A DNA stretch of 64,000 bases. Origin: Planctomycetia bacterium (GTDB lineage: Bacteria; Planctomycetota; Planctomycetia; Pirellulales; JACPPG01). The stretch is from contig JACPPG010000070.1 of NCBI GenBank assembly GCA_016191115.1, forward strand, positions 1-64,000, in the 5' to 3' direction. The notes under the pieces were generated by a model that saw only the letters and a list, made by a program, of their open reading frames with translations, was not told the origin of the DNA and searched no databases. Shown in pieces: positions 45,931 to 54,186 of this stretch; the stretch's first letter is position 1, and the number at the start of each line of letters is the position of its first letter. Both the position numbers and the translations under genes were made by a program.

Positions 45931-45949
45931 CTTATCTGGCAAGGGTTTA

Positions 45950-46084
45950 GGTCAGCGCGCCGGCAAGGCGAACTATAAGCACAACCTGATTCGGTGCGTC
46001 CAACGCTGCTGCAATTGGGCTGTCAAGCAAGGCGCCGGATATGCGCGAAAAGCGCGGGGGGTGCTTTCGCATCACCCGAACTAG
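45950..46084 (+). pseudogene. Tyrosine integrase remnant
   Basis: The frame NYKHNLIRCVQRCCNWAVKQ at about 45969-46028 resembles the core of the SAM-like N-terminal domain of planctomycete tyrosine recombinases. It is only a scrap: no catalytic R-H-R-Y motifs follow and the frame ends at 46084. Position directly after a tRNA 3' end fits decay of an island integrase. The remaining DNA to 46217 shows nothing else recognisable. Confidence 0.35.
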
Positions 46085-46217
46085 GTCGCCATAACTGGCC
46101 GCAATCAGCCGTTGCGGACTAGGCAACAGCAGCTTTCGCTTGTGGCGGTCGCTGCTGGTGTTTCTTCATGCGACTCTTTCAGGCTGCGGAGGCGCAGCGC
46201 CGCCTGATGCTGGCCGG

Positions 46218-46562
46218 CTATGCTTGCTTCACATGCGTTCGTGGTTTCTTGGTGGTCTCGGTCTCGCGAATCTGTTCAGGCAGCAGTCCCAGAAGCGCCA
46301 CCTTCGTTCGCGACGCCTCGACGAGCGACTCAGACCGTCCCTCCAGCGCGATCAGCAGTTCGCGCTCGCCGGAGTACAGGTCGGGACTATGGATGTCTAC
46401 GAGGTGGTCTCCCTTTTTCACGGTCATACCGGTGAAATCGGCATACGTCCGGTCCACGCGACCGGCCACGCGCGACGCGATGAAGGCAACATGGCGCTCA
46501 TCGTAATCGAGCTTTCCGACCGGCCTTCCTCCTGCTCGCGGATCGTGGAATTCTAGTGCCAT
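46218..46562 (-). pseudogene. CusB-type RND efflux adaptor fragment
   Basis: A 114-aa frame. GKLDYDERHVAFIASRVAGR, DFTGMTVKKGDHLVDIHSPDL and ALLGLLPEQIRETETT match the lipoyl/alpha-hairpin region of heavy-metal membrane fusion proteins such as CusB. It lacks the signal peptide and the N-terminal part, and stops right after KPRTHV, where the second lipoyl half should begin. So both ends are missing. No inner-membrane pump gene is adjacent, though a probable TolC-family C-terminus lies at the right edge. Confidence 0.65.
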
Positions 46563-46665
46563 TCACGGAGCGCCCTGCTTTGATCGAAAACGCCTGCTAT
46601 TTGGCGTCCTCGCTCAAGTGGTTGTCGAGTACGAGGCCGCGTTGATCGTTGCGGCTGCTCGTTCG

Positions 46666-47334
46666 TCACGTTGGTTGCCCGCTGGCGTAGCGAACGGGGT
46701 CGCGTAGGAATTTGTCGCGGCACTGCTCAACGCAGAAATAATATGTCCTTCCCTGATACTCAACCGAGCCGCCTGCGTCACCCATATTGATCCGCATCCC
46801 ACACACCGGGTCGAAAACGACGTTCTCTTGTTGGTATTGTTCGACGAGCGGCAGCCGCAGGTAGGCATCGACAAAGCCCAGGAGCTTCTCGTCAAGCCAT
46901 GAGGCGACGGTTACTTCGTCGATGGCGTCTAGCGGAAGCACCAATTGATCATGCCCGTCGAACTCGAAGAAAACGGGCAGGATTTCCAAGGCATAGGTGG
47001 CGATGACGCTGTGGGTGTCCCCGCCTGGCGATAGGCCGATTTCCAGCTTCGTGCTGGCTGGATAGTCTGCTGTTCGATCAAAGCGGCAGGCACACCGGTT
47101 CGCAGCCGCCCCCGGTTTTTCCACGTGGGCGTTTGGAAAGCAGCTCGCCACCCTCGCAATCCGTGGCCGGATGACCTGGTCTATCAGCCGGCTAGCAGTT
47201 TGCTCAAATAACGCCGCGCGCTCCTCGTGGGCGGTCATTTCGCGTTTGAGCGCTTCCTGACTTTCTCGACGCCGCGCTTCGGCGGCTGCCAACCTCTCTT
47301 TGATCCGCAGCTCAAGGCTCGCCAACTCGTCCAC
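46666..47334 (-). CDS. YHS-domain protein with unknown N-terminal domain, copy 1
   Basis: 222 aa. Helical residues about 1-60, a mixed domain with RCACRFDRTADYPASTKLEI and LEILPVFFEFDGHDQLVLPL, then a C-terminal YHS domain with DPVCGMRINMGDAGGSVEYQ and YYFCVEQCRDKF. YHS domains sit in copper P-type ATPases and MerP-like contexts and probably bind metal through the Cys pairs. A full paralogue of the protein at 54187-54852, with the same layout and length, in the same gene run. The start is GTG 47334 with GAGGT upstream. Confidence 0.75.
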   Translation of the reverse strand: MDELASLELRIKERLAAAEARRRESQEALKREMTAHEERAALFEQTASRLIDQVIRPRIARVASCFPNAHVEKPGAAANRCACRFDRTADYPASTKLEIGLSPGGDTHSVIATYALEILPVFFEFDGHDQLVLPLDAIDEVTVASWLDEKLLGFVDAYLRLPLVEQYQQENVVFDPVCGMRINMGDAGGSVEYQGRTYYFCVEQCRDKFLRDPVRYASGQPT

Positions 47335-47393
47335 ATCGCACCTCGGAGCACCCCTATTTTCGCAAAAAGAGCCCGGCTGCCATTCCTCACGCT

Positions 47394-47906
47394 CTACCGA
47401 GCAGTTGCGCCATGATGCGGTCCATGTTCGGCGCCCATGTGCCGGTGCTCACCCATGTCTTCCCACATGTGGCTATGTGTTCGACCGCCTTGCCAGCAGC
47501 GCTGCCAGGCGAACTCCTTGTGGTCACCGGCGCCGCCGCCGTGCATCCAGCCGTCCCGGACGCCCCCACCGCGCACCCAGTTGGCCTCCCCGTAGAACCG
47601 GCTGCAAGCCCCCGCTGAATCGCCATCCATCGGGTGGGGCATTAGCTCGACGGTATTCGCGCCGCTTCCCACGGTGATCGGCTCGTCTTCGATTGGCCGA
47701 CGGGACTTCAAGTCCTTGTCCCAGGTGTGGACCATCACCTCGCCGGTGTCCGCGTTGGCCAGCAGTTCCGCGTACGCGGTCCCACCTTTGATCGGCACCA
47801 GGTCGCCGCCGTTGGGACCTGCCGAGGCCGGCGTTCGAGAACACCCGGCGACCATCAGACCTGCCAGTAGCCCTCCCACTACGCTGGCGGCAATGAACGT
47901 CTTCAT
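47394..47906 (-). CDS. Putative lipoprotein with His/Gly-rich C-terminus
   Basis: 170 aa. A signal peptide with lipobox LMVAGC (Cys near residue 22), then a small domain with NGGDLVPIKGGTAYAELLAN and VELMPHPMDGDSAGACSRFYG. A His/Gly/Met-rich tail follows (WMHGGGAGDHKEF, THSHMWEDMGEHRHMGAEH). The tail could bind copper, nickel or zinc in the periplasm. It is translationally coupled to the LOG gene by an ATGA overlap (47903-47906). Function unknown. Its relation to metal is inferred from composition and neighbours. Confidence 0.65.
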   Translation of the reverse strand: MKTFIAASVVGGLLAGLMVAGCSRTPASAGPNGGDLVPIKGGTAYAELLANADTGEVMVHTWDKDLKSRRPIEDEPITVGSGANTVELMPHPMDGDSAGACSRFYGEANWVRGGGVRDGWMHGGGAGDHKEFAWQRCWQGGRTHSHMWEDMGEHRHMGAEHGPHHGATAR

Positions 47907-48547
47907 CTGTTAGTACCTCCCATGCGAAGGCCCTCATTTGGGTAGCACGGACAGCGATATCCCGCCGAGGAATATCGCCGCAGCAGCGAATCGACCAGTC
48001 GTTCAGGCTCCGCTTCGTAGAACACTTCCGCTCCCGTGGTCTTCGCGGCAGCGAGGCTGTCCACAATTCCCGGCAGCGCCGCCGTGATGCCACCGGTTTC
48101 CGCGAGGACTCCGATCAGTTTGCCTTCCTCGTACGCGATGGCGAATTCCCCCAACGTGCCCGATCGACCACCGACCACGACGATCGCGTCGCAACTGCGG
48201 ATGTTCACCAATTCGCGTCCCATGAGCCCAAGTCCGGTGAAGATCAGCACGTCGTACTCCGCGTAGGGCGAGCCGTACACTTCGACGTGCTCCTTCAAAT
48301 TGACGGCTGCCGAGATGCCGATCGTATGCCCTCCGGCCTCATGGGCGCCGAGCACGGCCGCATGAGGCAGGCCGGGGCACGCCCCTGTCAGCAGGCAACA
48401 GCCCTGGTTGGCGATCGTCCGGCCCAGCCGCCGGCAGCGTTCAAGCAAGTCAGGGGCGACCGTCCCGCCCGCCGATCCCATGACGCCGATGCGGATTTGC
48501 ACGCCGGTCAATCGGTCGCGCATGACGTGATTCGACTTCGAGTGCAT
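47903..48547 (-). CDS. LOG/SLOG-family (TIGR00725-like) nucleotide-binding protein
   Basis: 214 aa. It shows IRIGVMGSAGGTV, CCLLTGACPGLPHAAVLGA and IVVVGGRSGTLGEFAIAYEEG, the Rossmann-like SLOG core of lysine-decarboxylase-like phosphoribohydrolases and their TIGR00725 relatives. The usual PGG-GT-E appears as GGRSGTLGE. The role in this operon is unknown: the relatives hydrolyse cytokinin ribosides or sense nucleotides. A one-base gap separates it from DUF2231 upstream and an ATGA overlap joins it to the lipoprotein downstream. Confidence 0.75.
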   Translation of the reverse strand: MHSKSNHVMRDRLTGVQIRIGVMGSAGGTVAPDLLERCRRLGRTIANQGCCLLTGACPGLPHAAVLGAHEAGGHTIGISAAVNLKEHVEVYGSPYAEYDVLIFTGLGLMGRELVNIRSCDAIVVVGGRSGTLGEFAIAYEEGKLIGVLAETGGITAALPGIVDSLAAAKTTGAEVFYEAEPERLVDSLLRRYSSAGYRCPCYPNEGLRMGGTNR

Positions 48548-48548
48548 T

Positions 48549-49037
48549 CTAATGTCGTTCCATGCCGTCGTGAGCATGGCCCTGCTGGATGTCGTGCGAC
48601 AGCAACTCGGGGGCGACGCCCGCGCCGCCGTGATAGACAATCACGCCGCCGAGGTAGCCGGTCACCATCAGCAACAGCGCGCCGACCGCTTCCGCCGAGA
48701 GCAGCGAACCGGTCGGCGGAGATTGACGCGCCTTCCAGCGTTTGACGCACACCCAGGAAAACAAAAGCACAGTCGCGACCGCTAAGCCGAGATGCCACCA
48801 CATCAGCGTATGCGCCTGCTCGGTGTGAGCTGGGACCGTATAGAAGCTGAGCAGCCCGGCCCCGCCGGCAAGCCAGCCCAGCAGGGCTCCCGCGACAAGC
48901 AATCCAGCCGCGGGGCGGGCGAGCGCCGGATGCCTTCGCGCCATGAAGTCCGTGACGATGCCGCTTAGAAGCAGCGCGATGGGAAAATGCACCAGCATCG
49001 GGTGAATCTCCCAGATGTTTGGAGTAGGCAGGTTCAT
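48549..49037 (-). CDS. DUF2231 four-helix membrane protein
   Basis: 162 aa with four transmembrane helices. It starts NLPTPNIWEIHPMLVHFPIA, the classic DUF2231 opening with an H-P-x4-H-F-P motif, suggesting heme or quinone contact. Further His in AHTLMWWHLGLA and in GGVIVYHGGAG could ligate heme; the tail is His-rich (DIQQGHAHDGMERH). ATG 49037 has GGAGGA seven bases upstream. A redox membrane component is plausible in this run; evidence is positional. Confidence 0.8.
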   Translation of the reverse strand: MNLPTPNIWEIHPMLVHFPIALLLSGIVTDFMARRHPALARPAAGLLVAGALLGWLAGGAGLLSFYTVPAHTEQAHTLMWWHLGLAVATVLLFSWVCVKRWKARQSPPTGSLLSAEAVGALLLMVTGYLGGVIVYHGGAGVAPELLSHDIQQGHAHDGMERH

Positions 49038-49074
49038 GGGTTCGTCCTCCAAAGTTTTCTTGACTCTTATGGGA

Positions 49075-49884
49075 CTAGTGGTGCTTATAGAATCCCACGC
49101 CCTTGATGTCGTTCCACGAGGTCGTCTGATGGCACAAGAAACACTGATTGACCTGAGCGTGCTCCTGACCGGCGACTCTCGCGGAGACCATGTGGAAATG
49201 GCCCATGTAGTGACTGGGCGGGGCTTGATGGCATTGCGAGCAATCCGTCGAGCTGGGGGAGGGGTGACGGAAGTCCGCGATCGACCAGCTCGTCGTCACG
49301 TGGCACTCGGCGCAATCGCGACCAAAAAACCTGTAATGGGGGTCCTTGCTGCCGTGACACGTCTCGCAATTCAGGACGGCTTCCAACGCAGAGACGTGTT
49401 GGTGGCCTTGGGGAAGCTCATTGGTCGCCTGGTGGTGATTGATCCAGGCAATCAGTCGTTCGTACGTTTCATCATCCGGCTCGGCACGCGCGGCTTGCCG
49501 AATTTGCCGCAACCCAATCTTGGCGAGTGCCTGGTGATCCATCTTGGTCGGGCGCTGCTCGACACCCTGGTGCTCGGGATGGCATTCGGCGCAACTCGTG
49601 ATCGTGGCGTGAAAGGCAGTCGGTTGGCGTTGCAAGAGTGATGGATTGTCGGCATGGCACGCGATGCACTTGCCGGCCTCCGGTCCCTTTACCGCGGTGT
49701 GGCAAGCGGCGCAGTTCTGCTCCAGGAATGCGTGTCCAGCGGATAGCCGGCCGGGGCGCGCTTGTCGCATCCAGGTTTGTGCCTTTCCCAAATCAGCCGC
49801 CCACCCACCGACCCAGAGGATGCCGGCAACCAGCCCAGCGACGATCGCGAGGGCAGCCCACCCGAACCGTGAGGCAGTTGTCAT
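49075..49884 (-). CDS. Heptaheme cytochrome c
   Basis: 269 aa. One N-terminal hydrophobic helix (signal or anchor, about 10-28), then seven CxxCH heme motifs: CAACH, CIACH, CAECH, CETCH, CAECH, CSQCH and CFLCH. Extra His residues (HHQ, HMV, GHFH) could be distal ligands, as in c3/NapC-like multihemes. It is periplasmic, moving electrons across or out of the periplasm. ATG 49884 overlaps the cytochrome b gene stop by four bases, with GAGGT at good spacing, so the two are coupled and probably form one complex. Confidence 0.88.
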   Translation of the reverse strand: MTTASRFGWAALAIVAGLVAGILWVGGWAADLGKAQTWMRQARPGRLSAGHAFLEQNCAACHTAVKGPEAGKCIACHADNPSLLQRQPTAFHATITSCAECHPEHQGVEQRPTKMDHQALAKIGLRQIRQAARAEPDDETYERLIAWINHHQATNELPQGHQHVSALEAVLNCETCHGSKDPHYRFFGRDCAECHVTTSWSIADFRHPSPSSTDCSQCHQAPPSHYMGHFHMVSARVAGQEHAQVNQCFLCHQTTSWNDIKGVGFYKHH

Positions 49885-50636
49885 GCGAACCACCTCAACC
49901 CGAAGTATATCGCAAAGTAGATATGCAGCGCCAGCAGGCCGTAGAGGATGAAGCTGATGACGATGTGGAACCGGAGCCAGTGGCTGAACCAGCGCTTGAA
50001 CGTTTCGTGCGTTTTAATGGCGTATTCGAGGTCGGCCATGGACTCCGTGATTCGCAGGGCACGCGCGGAAGCCGGCCACTCCGTGACGGCCCTGTCTTCC
50101 CAAAGCAGACGAGCGCCAATCCGCGACCAGAATCCAGAAATCGGCGACAGCATGGCAATCTGTCCCGGCTGAGCCGCTAACTCGGCGGCGACCTGCCGGT
50201 AGCCCACTTCGAGCTGCGTCAGCATGCTCTTTTTTTCGTGGATCAATTCGGAAAACTGGCTCATGAGATAGCGTCCGACAAAGCCGCTTAAGACCACGAT
50301 CAGCATCATGGCCGTCAGGGCGATTCCCAAGGGGCTGACGAACTTGTGGCCGGTGTGCAACAGCGCCAAGATCGGGCCGAAGATGCCGGCGTAGATGTGC
50401 CAGGTCAGCAGAGTTCGCATCGGCACGCGCCTGGTGACAAATTTCTTCAGGGGCAGAATGCGTTTGATCACCATGTAGGCCAACGGCACGAGCATGAGCG
50501 TCGCGCCTGAGATACCAAGCGTTCCTCCCCAGAAACTTCCGGCGAACCACGGTGATCGATGGATGAGGAACCCCAACCAGAGGACAAGCATCAAGACAAC
50601 TAAGCCCGTGGCAGTGAAGCGATCGTGTTCTTTCAT
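49881..50636 (-). CDS. Cytochrome b-type membrane protein
   Basis: 251 aa. About five transmembrane helices with His pairs on helices three and five: TWHIYAGIFGPILALLHTGH and HWLRFHIVISFILYGLLALH. This spacing is what bis-His b-heme proteins (cytochrome b561, ferric reductase-like) show. A charged loop of about 90 residues lies between helices four and five. It abuts the flavin/[2Fe-2S] reductase (stop and start are adjacent) and overlaps the heptaheme gene by ATGA. Predicted to carry electrons through the membrane; that role is inferred from the neighbours. Confidence 0.75.
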   Translation of the reverse strand: MKEHDRFTATGLVVLMLVLWLGFLIHRSPWFAGSFWGGTLGISGATLMLVPLAYMVIKRILPLKKFVTRRVPMRTLLTWHIYAGIFGPILALLHTGHKFVSPLGIALTAMMLIVVLSGFVGRYLMSQFSELIHEKKSMLTQLEVGYRQVAAELAAQPGQIAMLSPISGFWSRIGARLLWEDRAVTEWPASARALRITESMADLEYAIKTHETFKRWFSHWLRFHIVISFILYGLLALHIYFAIYFGLRWFA

Positions 50637-52514
50637 CTACGCCTCCACGACGACGTTGCCCTTCGCTTTGGCCTGGCAAGCCAGGATGATGCCGCGCTGT
50701 TTGTCGCCGGGCTCCAGCCCATCCTCGACGGCCATCGTCACCGAGCCGGAGAGCAGCTTCACCCGGCAGGTCCCACACGTGCCGACGCGGCAGGAGTTGT
50801 CGATTGGGACGCCAATCTCATCGGCCACGTCCAGGACGACCTTGTCGGGCGGCAAGGGCGCCGATTTATCCGACAGAGAGAAGGTGACCGTGGGGAGGGT
50901 GACTGCCGTCGTGTCCAGTCCAGCACCGGCTGGTGGCGCGGCTCGCGGCGCCGGCTCCGGCTTGCCCAGTGCCAACCCAAACGACTCGGTCTTGATTCGC
51001 TCTCGGGAGACCCCGAGCTGGGCCAGCATCGTTTTGACTGCCTCCATCATCGGCACGGGGCCGCAGACGTGCACGTAGCGTGAGGCGAGATTGGGAACGG
51101 ATTGACTGATCAGCTCCTTGGTGATCCGACCCTTTTGCCCCTTCCAATCCGTCCCCTCGGGATGCGACACGGTAATGACCACCCGCAGATTCGGATGCCG
51201 GCGCTGCAGGTAGTCGAGTTCTTCCCGGAAGATGATGTCCTGGGGCGTGCGGCATCCGTACATCAAGTAGATGTCCCCCGGCCAACATCGATCGGTAAGA
51301 TACCGAAGGACGCTCATCAACGGCGTGATGCCCACCCCGCCGCCGATGAGCAGGATGCACTTACACTCCCGCCCGGTGAAGATAAACGCGCCGGAAGGGC
51401 CGGAAAACTCCACCAGGTCTCCCTGCTGAACTCGGCTGTGGAGGAAGCCCGAAACCTCGCCTCCCTCTTCGTGCTTGACGGTGATCTCCGCGAAGTCGTG
51501 CTGCGTCGGCGAGGAAGCGATGGTGTAGCCGCGTTTGGTCGGCTTGCCGTCGAAGGGCACCGTGACCGTGAGGAACTGCCCCGGCAAGTAGCTAAACGGC
51601 AGCATGCCGCCCAGGGGGTTCATGAGCCGGAACGTCTTGACGTCGGGTGTCTCTTGAAAAATGCGGCTAATCCGCAAGTTGCCCGACCATTTCCCCGACT
51701 CGCGAGGCCCAGCCGCCGGAGAAGCGATGGAGGCGCCGCGCCGGCCGTCGGCCAGGAGAGCCGGTGTCGGCGCTGAACTCGGAACGGTGCCTGCTCCCGC
51801 GGTTAATGCGTCGCCGCCGGTCAAGCCCTGGAGCAAGACGGCGGCTCGCTGCATTTTATGAAAGTACATCCAAACCATCGCCACAGCGAAAGCGATCAAG
51901 AACCCCATCAGAAAGACGTGAAACCACGACATACCCAGCACGCCGTTGCTTGCGGGAATGGCCGGCGCGGGCAACAACCTCATCTCGCGTTTGAACCAGT
52001 CGAGAGCGACCTCCGGCGGGGCTTTTCCTTCGGCAAGGGCGCGACCGACGGATGCACCGCTCTCCAGGCGCGACAGGCCCACGCGCATTTGTTCGGTGGC
52101 GGCTTGCATCGCCGAGAGGTTGTTCCCTTGAGCGGCCTCGGCAAGCTGCTCCAACCCTTGCGATAGCACCGACAGTCCCTCCCGCATTCGCTCGTCGGCC
52201 TGCTGCTGGACCTGTTGGCGCTGTTCCGGCGTGAATTCGCCCATGTTCATCAGGGAGGGATAGAGCGCCCGCGAGGCGGTTCCGCTGCCCATCATTCCGC
52301 CCATTTCACCTTCCATGCAGCCACCCATCGCGGTCTGCCCACCGGGCTGACCGACCATCGCTCCTCCGGTGGCCTGGCCGGGGTGGTGTTTCGCGTGTTC
52401 CTCGGGCGAGATTTGGCCGTAGCCATGAGCGGCCAATGTCTGCGCGCCAATGCCAATGACAACGACCGCAAGAAATCGCCTAGCCCGACTTCTTCTGACC
52501 GAGCGGCCCATCAT
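50637..52514 (-). CDS. Membrane-anchored flavin/[2Fe-2S] oxidoreductase with periplasmic Met/His domain
   Basis: 625 aa. An N-terminal signal-like helix is followed by a periplasmic Met/His/Gly-rich, helical region (HAKHHPGQ, MGGCMEGEMGGMMG, about 30-180). One transmembrane helix (FHVFLMGFLIAFAVAMVWMY) follows. Then comes a ferredoxin-NADP reductase-type module with FLTVTVPFDGKPTKRGYTIA (FAD) and LLIGGGVGITPLMSVL (NAD), and a C-terminal plant-type [2Fe-2S] with CRVGTCGTCRVKLLSG and a last Cys in ILACQ. Positive residues after the helix put the flavin module in the cytoplasm. ATG 52514 is preferred over the long upstream frame, which overlaps the CBM48 gene. Confidence 0.85.
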   Translation of the reverse strand: MMGRSVRRSRARRFLAVVVIGIGAQTLAAHGYGQISPEEHAKHHPGQATGGAMVGQPGGQTAMGGCMEGEMGGMMGSGTASRALYPSLMNMGEFTPEQRQQVQQQADERMREGLSVLSQGLEQLAEAAQGNNLSAMQAATEQMRVGLSRLESGASVGRALAEGKAPPEVALDWFKREMRLLPAPAIPASNGVLGMSWFHVFLMGFLIAFAVAMVWMYFHKMQRAAVLLQGLTGGDALTAGAGTVPSSAPTPALLADGRRGASIASPAAGPRESGKWSGNLRISRIFQETPDVKTFRLMNPLGGMLPFSYLPGQFLTVTVPFDGKPTKRGYTIASSPTQHDFAEITVKHEEGGEVSGFLHSRVQQGDLVEFSGPSGAFIFTGRECKCILLIGGGVGITPLMSVLRYLTDRCWPGDIYLMYGCRTPQDIIFREELDYLQRRHPNLRVVITVSHPEGTDWKGQKGRITKELISQSVPNLASRYVHVCGPVPMMEAVKTMLAQLGVSRERIKTESFGLALGKPEPAPRAAPPAGAGLDTTAVTLPTVTFSLSDKSAPLPPDKVVLDVADEIGVPIDNSCRVGTCGTCRVKLLSGSVTMAVEDGLEPGDKQRGIILACQAKAKGNVVVEA

Positions 52515-52516
52515 GG

Positions 52517-52813
52517 CTAGGCGACCTCGATAACGAGGTTCATGGTCCCGAACGGGTTGGGCACGCACAGGGTACAAGCGTCCCATCGCTGGCAGCCCGG
52601 CTCGCAGCACCACGCGCCGTCGACGACGAACTTGAACTCGTAACGGCCCGGCTTCAGGTCCAGGGCCACGCTCCAATCCCCCTCGGCATCCTTCGCCATC
52701 GGCGTGGCACCTGCACTCCACTCGTTAAACGTTCCCGCCAGGAAAACTGCGTGGGCTGCTGGCGCATGGCACTGGAACACCGTCGCCTTTGTGCCTTTCG
52801 ATCGTTTGGCCAT
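52517..52813 (-). CDS. CBM48/glycogen-binding-domain protein
   Basis: 98 aa, a single domain. VFLAGTFNEWSAGATPMAKD, GDWSVALDLKPGRYEFKFVVDG and NPFGTMNLVIEV match the isoamylase N-terminal/AMPK glycogen-binding fold, including the Trp and Lys positions used for sugar stacking. Extra CCEPGCQRWDACTLC cysteines in a loop are unusual for the family and might bind metal. It lies two bases before the flavin reductase start and 9 bp after the Met/Gly-rich gene. Confidence 0.82.
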   Translation of the reverse strand: MAKRSKGTKATVFQCHAPAAHAVFLAGTFNEWSAGATPMAKDAEGDWSVALDLKPGRYEFKFVVDGAWCCEPGCQRWDACTLCVPNPFGTMNLVIEVA

Positions 52814-52822
52814 CGGTCGCTC

Positions 52823-53809
52823 CTACTTTACCGGCTGGGAATGCGATTGATGGTCTTTGGGCTGCTGCGGCGGTTCGCCGGGTCCCATGAATCCCAGCAG
52901 CATCTGGCGCTGCTCGTCGGTCAGCACCTTCGCCGCTTCGCCCACGGCACGAATGAAGTCCAATCGCTGCTGCGCTCTTAGCTTGGCGATTTCCTCGATC
53001 TTGGCTTGAATCTGATCGGCGTCCGGCTCGTCGGCGCTCGTCAATTCCCAAAGCTGCTGTTCGGCCTCGTTGATCTTCCGTTGCGTTGAAGCCTTGGCGA
53101 GCAAGGCGGCTTGCTTGAGCCGGTTCAACTCTTGCTGTTGAGCCGTCTCCAGCGAGATATGCTCCGGGTGATCCAGGAAAAAGCCGGTGGCGCCGATGTG
53201 GTAGATGTGCGATGCGCCGGGGAAGCCAGGCAGGGCCGAAGCGCGCAAGCCGCTTGGAGAACCACCTTGGGGACCCATTGAGCCCATCCCCATCATCCCC
53301 ATCATCCCGGCCATCTCCATGCTCATCTCGTCGGCGTCCATTCCTTCCATGCCTGCCATACCGCCCGCGGCCCCGGCCGGCGCCATGGGCATTTCTCCGC
53401 TGTCGTCCATCATGCCGCCCTTCATCGCGCCACCCTTGCCCATGCCGCCGCCCATGCCGCCGCCCATGCCGCCGCGCATGCCCGCGCCGCCGCCCATTCC
53501 GCCAGCGGTGGCGGGCTTGCGCCCCATCATGCCGCCCTTCATCCCGCCCATCCCTTGCGCGGCGCCAGGCGCCGGCGTGGTTGAGCCCGGTGGCTGGTTG
53601 GCGACGATGCTCGCCTCCAGCCGCGCGACCGCGGAGCGGAGTTCCGCTATTTGCGCCGCGAGGTCCGGCGCCCCGGTCGCTACTCCGCCCGATTGTTGGG
53701 TCCGCCTGGGCGGGTCGGCGGGAGGGTTCGACCGCTGGGCATTTGCCACAAGCGGATGGACGAGTGAGGCAATGGCGAGGGCCGGCATGCCGAAGAGAAT
53801 ACGTTTCAT
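52823..53809 (-). CDS. Met/Gly-rich periplasmic protein with Spy/CpxP-like C-terminus
   Basis: 328 aa. Signal peptide (about 1-24), then a coiled segment (DLAAQIAELRSAVARLEASI), an about 85-residue Met/Gly-rich region (GMGGMKGGMMGR, GGMGGGMGGGMGKGG and MAGMMGMMGMGSMG), then a helical domain of about 110 residues. The last has HPEHISLETAQQQELNRLKQ and EIAKLRAQQRLDFIRAVGEA, ending LTDEQRQMLLGFMG. The C-terminus fits LTXXQ-type metal-resistance chaperones (Spy, CpxP, ZraP). Met clusters are typical Cu(I) ligands. Start ATG 53809. Confidence 0.78.
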   Translation of the reverse strand: MKRILFGMPALAIASLVHPLVANAQRSNPPADPPRRTQQSGGVATGAPDLAAQIAELRSAVARLEASIVANQPPGSTTPAPGAAQGMGGMKGGMMGRKPATAGGMGGGAGMRGGMGGGMGGGMGKGGAMKGGMMDDSGEMPMAPAGAAGGMAGMEGMDADEMSMEMAGMMGMMGMGSMGPQGGSPSGLRASALPGFPGASHIYHIGATGFFLDHPEHISLETAQQQELNRLKQAALLAKASTQRKINEAEQQLWELTSADEPDADQIQAKIEEIAKLRAQQRLDFIRAVGEAAKVLTDEQRQMLLGFMGPGEPPQQPKDHQSHSQPVK

Positions 53810-53860
53810 AGGTCTGACCTCCTGTAGTTGGAGAACGCGATTATTTTTGGGCCACGCTGG

Positions 53861-54124
53861 TCATAAGGACGCGACCGGCCCTGTTATCGGCACCTCGATC
53901 GAATTTACGACGTTGACGACTCCGGCGACGCGGCGGGCAAATTCGGTCGCCATTTGCTTCTCATGGAAGGTCTGCACGCACCCCGTGAGCAGCACGCGGT
54001 CGTGCCGCACTTTGATGCGAACGTGACGCAGGGCCGGAAGGCGTGCGGCGAGGAAAAACTGGCGGACTCGCCGCTCGAGGTCGAGCCCCGTCTCAAACTC
54101 GCTGGCCGCGTGCTGCTCGTCCAT
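53861..54124 (-). CDS. BON-domain protein
   Basis: 87 aa. RRVRQFFLAARLPALRHVRI and VLLTGCVQTFHEKQMATEFA, then RRVAGVVNVVNSIEV, match a single BON domain (alpha-beta fold, usually periplasmic or membrane-associated). ATG 54124 has weak context; TTG 54130 is possible. No signal peptide is evident. It may contact membranes or proteins. It lies between the Met/Gly-rich gene and the YHS gene in the same run. Confidence 0.82.
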   Translation of the reverse strand: MDEQHAASEFETGLDLERRVRQFFLAARLPALRHVRIKVRHDRVLLTGCVQTFHEKQMATEFARRVAGVVNVVNSIEVPITGPVASL

Positions 54125-54186
54125 ATGCAATCTAGCTCTAGCCCCGACCAGGGCGCCGGCCCGCCCGGCAAATCGGCATAATGGCG

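Noticed and set aside
45505-45942. 145-codon minus-strand frame over the tRNA
   Set aside because: It is antisense to a complete tRNA-Gly, a common artefact.
52515-52721. Upstream extension of the flavin reductase
   Set aside because: It is a shadow of the CBM48 gene; ATG 52514 starts the signal-like helix.
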